From Spongilla lacustris (Eukaryota; Porifera; Demospongiae; Spongillida; Spongillidae): 64,000 nt of DNA. This document shows, in pieces, positions 33,785 to 43,675 of the stretch. Below the pieces are notes generated by a model. It had not been told where the DNA came from and ran no database searches. It saw only the letters and a program-made list of their open reading frames with translations. A program made the position numbers and the translations under genes. Where the stretch lies: positions 56,001 to 120,000 of the forward strand of contig OX442435.1 of NCBI GenBank assembly GCA_949361645.1, in the 5' to 3' direction. Within the stretch, counting starts at the first letter, position 1, and each line of letters begins with the position of its first letter.

Positions 33785-35672
33785 ACCTTCCTTTTGTGTC
33801 CTTGTAGGGCTGCACAGGTCCACTGAACAGCAGGTGCCCCTCCCCCTCTCTCTCTTCTGCATACCTTGTCAGCCACTAAAGGCAGCTGAGTACAAGGTCT
33901 GGTAGGGGCTGGGGACTAGGGTATAGGGTCTGGTTGGGGCTGGGGACTAGGGTATAGGGTCTGGTTGGGGCTGGGGACTAGGGTATATGGTCTGGTTGGG
34001 GCTGGGACTAGGGTATAGGGTCTGGTTGGGGCTGGGGACTAGGGTATAGGGTCTGGTTGGGGCTGGGGACTAGGGTATAGGGTCTGGTTGGAGCTGGGGA
34101 CTAGGGTCTGGTTGCATTTTTAGGCATGTTTGTGTACTTTTAGATCACCGTGGATACCAACTGTCCATCAGTGAACCTTGCTGACCTGTTTCCCGAGCTT
34201 GTCCTCACCAGGGCTTCAGAGGGCGTGGCACCCTCCAATGCTATGGGATTTCAGCTGCTAGCAGGTCCCGAGGTGACCATTGTGTCGTCTAAGTCATCAG
34301 GTGTGCATATCTCAGGAGATTGGTCCAATAACCAGACTTACTATCTTACCAGAACGATATCGCCTTCAGTCAGACAGCTTCCCCGCCATCTCTCCCTTTA
34401 TGGATGAGCTTATGGTCAGACTTGCTGCCCACTGGAAGAACAGGGCACCCCCCTTCTGTGCACGTTACAACGACAAGCCCCCACTTAATGAATACTTTGA
34501 GATTATTGACAATCATTACAAGGTACTTCTGACCACACCTCCTGCTGCCCTACTCCCACCTTCTCTTGTACAGCTCCGTGTTAGCATGGAGCAATGCAGA
34601 GAGCTACTGAAGAGACATGCACAACAGTTCCGGGCCATTCAGAAGAGACTGCTGACTAGGTTCAAGGACAAGACTCCAGTAGGCCTGGCACATCTGGATA
34701 CATTATTGGAAGGAACCTTTATGCAGGTGCGCCTCCCCCCACCCCTTCATGCAGGTGTCCCTCCCCCCACCCCTTTATAAGGAACAAATTGTCCTGGCCC
34801 TCTGTCATTGTCAAACACACCCCTCCCCTATTCACACATCCCTCCCCTATTCACACACCCCTCCCCTATTCACACACCCCTCCCCTATTCACACACCCCT
34901 CCCCTATTCACACACCCCTCCCCTATTCACACACCCCTCCCCTATTCACACACCCATCCTCACTTAGATCATGGCCTTGGCAGAAAAGCACGAGATGTTT
35001 CAGAGTGACCTTGAGCGCTGCAGTAATGAATTAGCTTGTGCCACAAGGCTTACCATTGTGGTGATGAAGTGAGGGCAATGGACACGCCCCCTGCCCTCTG
35101 TTCACAAATGGTTCCCCCCCTCCAGACTATCTGTCATCATGAGCCCTGAGGAGTACAGGACCCTTGAGGCCTGTCTTAACCCCATTGTGGTACATGACAG
35201 TGACCAGGTACATAGCCTGTAGTACAGGCACACTTACACCCTCACACTACTACACAGGGGTGGGAGGAACACACACATGCCGCCATCTCTCATCTCTTAC
35301 ACACTGCACTTGCCAAGACTCCAAAAGACCAAGCAGGTTGGTGCCTGTGATGTCATGATGTCATGCTATGATGTCATTAACATGAGTGGTGTGTACACAG
35401 GGCCTGTTGCTTTGGAGCTGCCTGATGTCCAGAAGCTGAAGAGAAACATTGCACTTCTGTGTGACCGCATGAACAAGGGGGGGCGGCTTAGTGCAAGTGC
35501 AGCCACACCCACCGCTGCCACACCCACTACTACTGCTACTGTAGCACTGGCAACCCAATCACTTGAACGGAAATCTTCCCAACATATCAGCAAATCCCAG
35601 TTAGGGAAACTCCCCCCTCTTCCCGAAAGCAGTACTGAAGAACAAGAAGATGGTCAAATGTCAGAGTTGTGA
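30902..35672 (+). CDS. BBS9: BBS9 (PTHB1), BBSome subunit
   Basis: BBS9 is a core subunit of the BBSome, the coat that carries membrane proteins in and out of cilia. The start ATG is at 30902 ([19 protein letters not shown]; human starts MSLFKARDWWST). The N-terminal beta-propeller includes [20 protein letters not shown] (31090), [51 protein letters not shown] and DSRELNFE. The middle GAE/platform part includes [20 protein letters not shown] (34141) and [14 protein letters not shown]. The C-terminal helical part contains [37 protein letters not shown] and [18 protein letters not shown]. It ends with a Ser-rich tail and TGA at 35670-35672. The order is fully colinear with human BBS9. Introns hold CA runs and minisatellites. 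Confidence 0.95.
31988..32085. repeat. CA-rich array with ACATGTAC modules
   Basis: CA run interspersed with ACATGTAC in a BBS9 intron; same composition as the ABCA intron array at 9320-9402. Confidence 0.9.
32400..32868 (+). repeat. 21-bp array GGGCGGGAGGATGGCGGGGTAT
   Basis: About twenty-two copies fill a BBS9 intron, starting about 7 bp after its GTAAGC donor. All long open frames here are periodic read-through. Confidence 0.9.
33358..33452 (+). repeat. 16-bp array ATAGCCATGTATATAG
   Basis: Six copies starting directly after a GTTTGT donor in a BBS9 intron. Confidence 0.85.
33898..34112 (+). repeat. 30-bp array containing the BBS9 donor sequence
   Basis: After the exon ending AAEYK the donor GTCTGGTAGGGGCTGGGGAC starts an array whose units each contain GTCTGGTTGGGGCTGGGGAC. 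About seven copies fill the intron. Confidence 0.88.
34812..34962 (+). repeat. 17-bp array CACACCCCTCCCCTATT
   Basis: About nine copies ending close to the acceptor CTCACTTAG of the next BBS9 exon. Confidence 0.9.
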
Positions 35673-35813
35673 TGCGTTATTCACACTATATTGCGATCGT
35701 GTATTCATTATTTTAAAAAGGTCGTACATGTACACCAATCGGAAAAGGAGGGCGTAGTTGCTTTCAGCTTAGCACGTACGCCCCCAACATTGCGCTAAAC
35801 AACACCTTGTGAT

Positions 35814-38800
35814 ATGGCTGCGACAATAACGGTAGATCCCGTGTTCAAAACGGCGGGCAAGAAACCCGGTTTGGAGATATGGCATATCGAGGTACACAAT
35901 ACTCCGGGACCACGTCAGATAAATGTTAATTATATCGCATCCCAACAGAAAATGCAAGTGAAGCCGTTGGAAGCCAAATTGTATGGCAAGTTCAACACTG
36001 GAGACGCTTACATCGTTCTGAATGTGAGGGCATAAATTAGAGTTTCACTCGATCATTCGTCGCATGTTCAACGGTGGGGGGCGGATCTCATAGCTCTACC
36101 TGTATGTATTTGTATTGGGACTGGGGCCTCGAAACATGCCGGCATGCACCTAACTGCACGCTTGTATGTGCACTTGCGCGCTCTTCGTTCGTGCAGACGC
36201 AAAAAGATTTGAAATTCAACATCCACTTTTGGCTGGGGAAAAACGCCACTCTAGACGAAGGGGGAGTGGCTGCCTACAAATCTGTCGAGTTGGATCACAG
36301 CCTCGGAGGGGTAGCAGTTCAGTACAGAGAGGTGCAGGAACATGAGTCGAAGCAGTTCCTGTCCTATTTTATTACTGGGATTACGTAAGGGACAAAACGA
36401 GTATATCACACAGATCGTGCGACCCTGGCTGTGTGCTGCAGGTATGTTGAGCAGGAGACGGCCTCGGGAATGAAGCATGTCGAAAAGGAAGGGTTTACAC
36501 CTCGTCTTTTTCACGTGAAGGGACGAAGGAACATACGTGTAATCCCGGTGAGTGCTGCATGTGTGTCAGTGCAAACAGGAGTACGCACAGTAGTATGACT
36601 AATGTATATGTTTTCATAACATGTAATCACTAAAATATAATTTTTATGCTTTAGTTAAAAACTTCACAGGGAGCCCGCCCATTATTATGTAGCTATGGTC
36701 CCTTCCTTCCTCTTAATTCCAGATAAAACTCTCGTGGTCTTCAATAAACAGCGGTGATGTATTCATTATTGACTTTGGGCTCACTATATACGTTTGGAAT
36801 GGCTCTGGGGCCACCCACGTCGAGAAGATGAAGGCTTTGGATGCAGCTATGAGGCTCAGGGATGAAGAAAGGGGTGGAGCTAAGATTGAGATAATTGGTA
36901 AGTAGGATGGGCTCTCAATACCAATGTCTATCTTCACGATCCACAGAGGAGAAAGCCATGCCTGCTGATTTCGTTAAGCAGATGAATGCCACAGCAGAAG
37001 GCACACCCAGGGACATTCAGAAGGAGGTGGACGACCTAACCTTTGAGAAGAAAGCCAAAGAGCTTGTAAAGTTGTACAAGGTTTCAGATGCTTCAGGAGA
37101 ATTGAAAATCGATGAGGTGGGGTCATATCCCCTGAAACGTGAGCAACTGAACAGCAAGGTGCAATGAAAGACGTAGCAGATCAGAACTATTTTATTGATT
37201 GCCATTCCCTCCTTCCTTCTCCCTCCTCCCCTTCCTTCTCCCTCCTCCCCTTCCTTCTGCCTCCTCCCCTTCCTTCTCCCTCAGGACTGCTTCATAGTTG
37301 ACACTGGATCCACAGCCATATATGTGTGGCTAGGAAAGGGCTCCTCTCACCAGGAGAGGAAAGCTGCCTTTAAGACTGCCCTGGTACATCACTGGCTGGT
37401 GTGCCAGTATTCACTGTTCACAGGCTTGCATTTCTTCAGGACTTCATTCAGACCAAGGGCTACCCCAGTTGGACAACAGTGGCATCAGTGCTGGAAGGAG
37501 CAGAGAGCTTTCTGTTCAAGCAGAACTTCAGCAATTGGATAAGCAAAGAGGAAACTCCTGTCCCACAGCTTGTCAAGTCCAGAATTTCAATAGGCTCATG
37601 TAAGCTGTTGTAGCCTTGGCCACCTTGCCATGTTGCTTTTGGATTTGTCCACAGCCCTTCCAGCAAAGTTTGATGTCTCAAAAATCCTTCAAAGGGGCAC
37701 TCGAGAGTCCCAGAAGTTGGTTGATGGTGGAACAGGGAAGGTTGAAGTATGGGTGACCGAGAAGTCAGAGATGGTTCCCTTAGACCCACGAATGTATGGA
37801 CACTTCTTTGCTGAAGACACTTACGTCATCCTCTACACTTACACCACTGACACGGAGCGTTACATAATTTACTTCTGGCTGGGCCAGGTCTGTTACATAA
37901 CGGTATCTGCATCATACATGTTCATGTTAAAACTCCTCCCCAGTCCTCTACCCCAGCAGAGAAGGCTGCAGCTGCCCTGCATACTATTGACCTCAACAAA
38001 AAGCTCAAAGGGGCGGCTGTAGAGATACGTGTGGTACAGAACAAGGAGCCGGACCATTTCATGCTCGTCTTCAAGGGGAAGATGATTGTTCACACCAAGG
38101 GTACTGCAGCAGGCCACAAGGGCAGGCTTGGAAACAAGACCTACCAGGCTGATGGCGTCAGCTTGTTCCAAGTTCATGGCACAAATGATTTCAACCTGAG
38201 GGCCATCCAAGTGCCTGAAAAGGCAGCTTCCCTAAACTCCAACGACTGCTATGTGCTCGAGTGCCCAGCCCAAACTTTTATCTGGTATGGCAAGGTGAGA
38301 TCACCCAAATGGTTCTGTGACCATGCTCACTTCCTGCTCACTCCCTGCTCACTTCCTGCTCAGGTCTGCAGTGGAGACGGGCGACTCATGGCTAATTATG
38401 TGTCATCAGCCGTGTCCCCAGGCCGTGAAACCATCAATATACATGAAGGGGAGGAGCCTCCAAATTTCTGGAAGGCTCTTGGCGGGAAAACTGAATACCC
38501 CACTGCACCAGCAGTGGTGACCAACGTGCCCTCACACCCAGCTCGTCTGTTCCAATGCTCCAATGCAAGTGGCAAGTTCATTGTGGAGGAGATATTTGAC
38601 TTCAGCCAGGAGGTATGTCCACGTCTGCTGGTAGGTAATGATTTGACCTTTGGACCTTACAGGATCTCATCCCTGATGATGTAATGATTCTTGACACCTA
38701 TGACTATGTGTTTGTCTGGATCGGAAAGGATTCTCACCAGAGTGATCAGAAGGAAGGCCTGGAGGTGGCTGTGAAGTACTTAGAGAGAGACCCATCTGGT

Positions 38801-39342
38801 CGCCAAGTGGACTCCACCCTTCTGCTGCAAGTGAAGCAAGGCTTTGAGCCAACACCCTTTACATGTCATTTCTTTGGATGGAACCCAGACCTGTGGGCCT
38901 CCATACCAAACTATGCCGATTATGTTAAGCTTGTCAGCAGTGGTGTCACCAGTGGACAGAGTGTGAGTGACCATTAGCCCCTCCCCCTTTATGAGGAGCT
39001 GACCCCTGACCTCTGACCTCTGACCCCTCCTCCATTAGGAGCTGAACAAATATGATAAGAACTTGAAGTACAAATATGAGGAGCTTAAAGGAGGCAAAGT
39101 GCCAGCAGGGGTGGACCCCACCTCCAAAGAGGTGAGAAGTTTACCCACTGGCTTAATTAACCATATGACACATATTGTATTCTTACTTAACCACATGGCT
39201 TAATTCTTACTTAACTATATCCTGTTAGTACCACCTCAGTGAAGTAGACTTCAAGAATGTGTTTGGAATCTCAATCCACGAGTACAGAGCTTTGCCCAAG
39301 TGGAAGCAGAACAACATGAAGAAGAAGATGGACTTGTACTGA
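35814..39342 (+). CDS. Villin-family actin-binding protein with headpiece
   Basis: Villins cap, sever and bundle actin filaments under calcium control. The start ATG is at 35814 ([11 protein letters not shown]). Six gelsolin repeats follow: G1 (LEIWHIE, then [32 protein letters not shown]), G2 ([23 protein letters not shown], near 36460-36540), G3 ([32 protein letters not shown]), G4 ([32 protein letters not shown]), G5 ([17 protein letters not shown] comes after [12 protein letters not shown]) and G6 ([16 protein letters not shown]). The C-terminal headpiece is [20 protein letters not shown] and [16 protein letters not shown], with TGA at 39340-39342. A 57-bp intron (35892-35948) interrupts G1 and contains no in-frame stop. 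The final residue is Tyr where vertebrate villin has Phe. It converges on the TRAK-like gene with 117 bp between stops. Confidence 0.92.
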
Positions 39343-39459
39343 ACACGTGATAGTGCTTAGCGCAGCTGATGTGTGTGTGTGTGGTAGCTCATTGTTTGCA
39401 TACACAGCAAGTTGTTCAAAAATAGACATCCAAAGTTGTGACAAGGGAGGAATGAATGT

Positions 39460-42400
39460 TTACTGTACATCTGTGATAGCACTGAATGGTGTGCTCATTA
39501 TGCCTGAGTCATTACACACTGTGGAAGGGCTATCAGTACCAAAACCTAGCCAGCCCTTTGCTCGTCCAATCAGAGAGGAGTCCCTTATGAGCGTCTGTAT
39601 GGTTGATGGTGACTTGCCAACGTGTGTGGGTGTTGAGTTGGTAGCTTCTAAATTGCTTAGATCAGCAAATCCACCACTGATTGAAGATGTCACATGTAAG
39701 GAGGTGTTGGATTCTGGTCTAGGGGGTGAACAGTCGTCATGGATACCAGCTACAGACCACCCCTTAACATGGACACCTGGGGGAGAGGCGGCAGAGAAAT
39801 ATGCCTTAGCCCCGCCCAGCTGTGGTGAGGCCAGTAGCTTCCACCTGAGCAAGGTGACTGAACCTTCCATCGGCTTGACAATCTGTAGCTTCTCAGGAAG
39901 GAAGAAGGAATGGGTGCGATGCTTTGTGAGGCTGTCCTCTGTGGACTGGGGACTGTTTTTTGACAGTAATGGGGAGGAGGAGTTCTTAGGAGTAAATGAT
40001 CGCTGAAGATTGGCGCTTGAGAAGATAGCAGATTTGCCCCGTGGGAGCGGGGAAAATGTCTTAGGTGGGGTCAAGAGTCCTCTGCTGTCCTGGCTGATGG
40101 AGGGTATGGCCAGTTCTACCATTCCTTTGCTGCCATGGGAACCATCTTCACTTTGATCCTGTTCATGTTTCAGACGCTCACGACGCTTTGCAGTTGCCAT
40201 AGTAGCAGCTCTCACTGTTTCCATGACAACCATTGTGCGTTGCTGAGCATAATGGTTGGGAGACCTAAAGTACAGGCCAGGTGTGGAGGATGGGGAGGAG
40301 GAAGCACACGCCCTCACCTTGGTCTCTCTGACAACGTACTAGCAGCGATGATCTCCTTCCTCAAGGCTTCTTCAATCTCATGTACGATGGACTCATGCTG
40401 CAATGGTTTACATACCAATGCTACAACTTCTTGATAGGTAACTAATTCATTATAACTATCCCACCTCAACAGCTCCAAGAAATGACTCAGATCCTTCTGC
40501 TGACTCTGAAGGTGCACTTTAAATAGAAGTGATTGTAAAGAAAGGAGTCCCTCCATAACAAACACTGCATACCTTCTACAGCCTGAAATTTCCTTCAGAC
40601 GTTGTATTTCAGACTGCTTCTCCTCCAACACAGCGGCACACTGTTCACACCTCTGCTGAAGAGCAGCCACCTCAGTGAGAGCCACACTGTGAGCAGCCTC
40701 AAGATCAAACAGCTTTTCCTTCAAATCCTCATTCTCAGAAAGAAGCTGATAACAGATGATGTCATACAGTCATGTGACTGTACTGGTAGACAAACTGCTC
40801 ACCTGATTCAGTTCTCCCTGCTCATGACGCTGACGAGCAGAAAGCTCTTCAAACTGAACACGCAGCTGGTGGTTTTCAGCGGATCTTTGCTCCACTTCTT
40901 GTCTAAGCCCACCTAAGTTATGCTTGGTAGTGGCTAGGGAGGGGAAGAGAGGGAACACAAGATGGAAGGAGGCCAAGAGGGAGATATATGTGATAAAGAA
41001 GGAGAAAGGGGAAGGTGGGGAAGGAGGAGGGGGAAGGAGGAGGGGGAAGGAGGAGGGGGAAGGAGGAGGGGGAAGGAGGAGGGGGAAGGAGGAGGGGGAA
41101 GGAGGGGTGTACACACTTAATTGATCTAAACACAGTTGGAGTACATCTCTCTCCTTTAGCTCTATGTCTTGCGTTTCTTTTCTTAATTTTTCAGTCTAAG
41201 ATGACAAGAACATTACATCTTGCTAATGTCAAGGTACCTCAATTAACTCACTTCCAAATGTAGCGATTCGTTAGATTCCCTGAGTTGCTGACACTCCACT
41301 GTCAACTCCCTCACCCAACTTGGTTCACTGCACATCACAGAATAGTGTGCAGACATGTCCACCACCCCAAGGCAGCCTCATACCTCTCCCCTTCTGCTGA
41401 ATGGTTCCCATTCTTTAGTTGGTTCTCTCGTTCATTGACGTCATCTAGGTACAGCTGTACCAAGGCTTCCTTCTTAACCAGGTCATGTTTGAGCTGCGCT
41501 ATCTGTAAGTAAGTAGCCCCCACAGTAAGAAGCACTTCCTGTTAGCCCCCACAGTAAGAAGCACTCCCTGTTAGCCCCACAGTAAGAAGCAGTCTGTTAG
41601 CCCCCACAGTAAGAAGCAGTCTGTTAGCCCCACAGTAAGAAGCAGTCTGTTAGCCCCCACAGTAAGAAGCAGTCTGTTAGCCCCACAGTAAGAAGCAGTC
41701 TGTTAGCCCCCACAGTAAGAAGCACTCCCTGTTAGCCCCACAGTAAGAAGCACTCCCTGTTAGCCCCACAGTAAGAAGCACTCCCTGTTAGCCCCACAGT
41801 AAGAAGCACTCCCTGTTAGCCCCACAGTAAGAAGCACTCCCTGTTAGCCCCACAGTAAGAAGCACTCCCTGTTAGCCCCACAGTAAGAAGCACTCCCTGT
41901 TAGCCCCACAGTAAGAAGCACTCCCTGTTAGCCCCACAGTAAGACGCACTCCCTGTTAGCCCCACAGTAAGAAGCACTCCCTGTTAGCCCCACAGTAAGA
42001 AGCAGTCCCTCCCACCACACCTGGTTTTCATGTCGCTGTCGCAGATCCACTGCTGTGCTGAGATCTGCTTCCAACATCTCATTGCGCTGCAACAATGCCT
42101 GCCCAATTCGTGCTGCAAGCTCTAAATCCCTCTCCCTCTGGTGACAGAAATATTAGGAGTACCTGTGTGCCTCCTCCCCTTCTCTCACCACACCTCCCTC
42201 CCTTCCAGCCACCATACCTCCCTCCCTCCCACCTCACCTCCTGCAACATCTGATACACCACGTCATACTCTGGCATGTGATGCATCGCCGTCACCGAACT
42301 TATGCTTCCTAACAAGAAACGTGCCACACCACCATGATATCGCTGTACCGCACTAACTGTTACGACATTCCATGCGACTCACTGAGGGATGTGAGAGACT

Positions 42401-42704
42401 CCTTTGGGTCGACATCATTGTGAAGACTGCAGGATGAGTGCGAATCAAGAACGCCATTCTGTTGGGTTCCAAAAGTGAACAGAGATCCTTCGATGACAGG
42501 TGGGGTTTGGGAGGAATCTTCTAGGCTAAGTCCGGGCTGTGAATCAAATCCACGCTCACTTTTTAAAGCATAAAACTCCGCCCACATCACCTCCTCCCCT
42601 CCTGCGCCCGCCATAGACTTCGGCGATAGCTTCTCGACGAGAGCAGATCCAAATCCAGACCCCGCCACGATCGCGTTCCTCTCTCCGTCGCGAAAAGGCA
42701 CCAA
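39460..42704 (-). CDS. TRAK/HAP1-like coiled-coil adaptor
   Basis: TRAK (Milton) and HAP1 proteins link kinesin and dynein to mitochondria or vesicles. The likely start ATG is at 42704-42702 (MVPFRDGERNAIV). A Ser-rich N-terminal stretch leads to MPEYDVVYQMLQE (42260) and then the HAP1-N signature RERDLELAARIGQALLQRNE (42130-42070), nearly identical to human TRAK1. Next are MLEADLSTAVDLRQRHENQ and IAQLKHDLVKKEALVQLYLD (41500-41440). Further coiled-coil exons include LRQEVEQRSAENHQLRVQFE (40900), MKEKLFDLEAAHSVALTEVA (40720) and VVALVCKPLQHESIVHEIEE. A Ser/Pro-rich tail ends with TAA at 39462-39460. The C-terminal half does not obviously match TRAK, so the exact paralogue is open. The start is only 50 bp from the divergent gene at 42755. 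Confidence 0.72.
40990..41110. repeat. 12-bp GGAGGAGGGGGA array
   Basis: About nine purine-rich units in a TRAK-like intron. Confidence 0.85.
41522..42005 (-). repeat. 28-bp array filling a TRAK-like intron
   Basis: About seventeen plus-strand units of GTTAGCCCCACAGTAAGAAG plus CACTCCCT or a shorter CAGTCT form. It occupies nearly the whole intron between the DLRQRHENQ and IAQLKHDL exons, beginning about 15 bp from the donor. Confidence 0.92.
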
Positions 42705-42754
42705 TTATTGTAACATTCTTTTTAGCACCTACGCTTAAGAATACAATTCTAATT
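42705..42754. promoter_or_regulatory. 50-bp divergent intergenic gap
   Basis: Only 50 bp separate the two divergent start codons of the TRAK-like gene and the coiled-coil gene. The gap is AT-rich with no CpG-rich core or TATA box, so the two 5' UTRs or promoters must overlap, or one true start lies further downstream (MAGAGGEEVMW at about 42614 is an alternative for the TRAK-like gene). Confidence 0.45.
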
Positions 42755-43640
42755 ATGGCCACGCAACAGAAAATTGCACAGCATGTTGGCACTGTGCGGG
42801 AGCCCATTACATATACTCGCAGCATCTGCGCCCTTCGTGGTAACAAGTCACTTACCGCACTTTGCGTAGAGGAAACCCCGCGAAGTCCAGTAAAACACAT
42901 TGCTGAAGATGGTATCAAACGGCCCAGGTTTGAGCTAGGCGGGATAATGTTTCAAAAGCTACGGTCAGTTTACTCGCTCTCATTACAGTACCGCTCCGGC
43001 CTCTCCTCTGGGCGGGCGAAGCCTCGTGCAGACGAAAGGGGAGGCGTAAGTGCACCTATACTAGTAGGGAAATTAAACTGTGGGTTCCGCCCCTTTTGTT
43101 TGTAGCTTGCAATCCGGGGTTTCCAAGCGACAGCCGAGTTCCCGGTAAAATGCTTCAATTTACACTGGAAAAATATCGGAATCCCAGCCTGGGTTTACCC
43201 AGGGTTTTGTTCCACTTACATGTAGTTTTTTTTTACGAAATTCAGTTGACTCTCACACGCAATGTTGATTTACATTGTAGTCGTACATGTATCAACCTGG
43301 ACAAAACCCAGGCTGGGAATCCGATATTTTTTTTCTCCTGTGTTACTTGTACCGGGTACATATACTTTTTTTCATATACACCTCACACACAGCGCGCAAA
43401 GATCAAAGACCAGCTGCAGAAGACCAATATCACATTCTCCAGTGAGGATGTGGGCCTGTCCCTCCCCTAATTCACGTGATCTCTGTACTATGCAGCAGCT
43501 CGCAGCACTGATACACATGCCAGGGTACACCCTCTCACGCTCCCCCAAAAGTGTTCACATGGAGATCAACACAGATGTTTTCTTTGGCACTACCACAGAG
43601 GGTCACGTTAGTCTTCTCTTCAGTTTGCAATCAACACATT

Positions 43641-43675
<35 letters not shown>

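Noticed and set aside
35814..36035. Extra residues after WHIE in the first villin repeat, at first read as an insertion
   Set aside because: They are the translation of a 57-bp intron with GT-AG borders; removing it restores the family alignment.
39347..40006. 219-residue plus-strand open frame after villin
   Set aside because: Antisense shadow of the last exon of the TRAK-like gene, which has the better composition and joins to upstream coiled-coil exons.
41522..42005. Regularly spaced 28-bp direct repeats resembling a CRISPR array
   Set aside because: The units are contiguous with no unique spacers and lie in an animal intron; it is a minisatellite.
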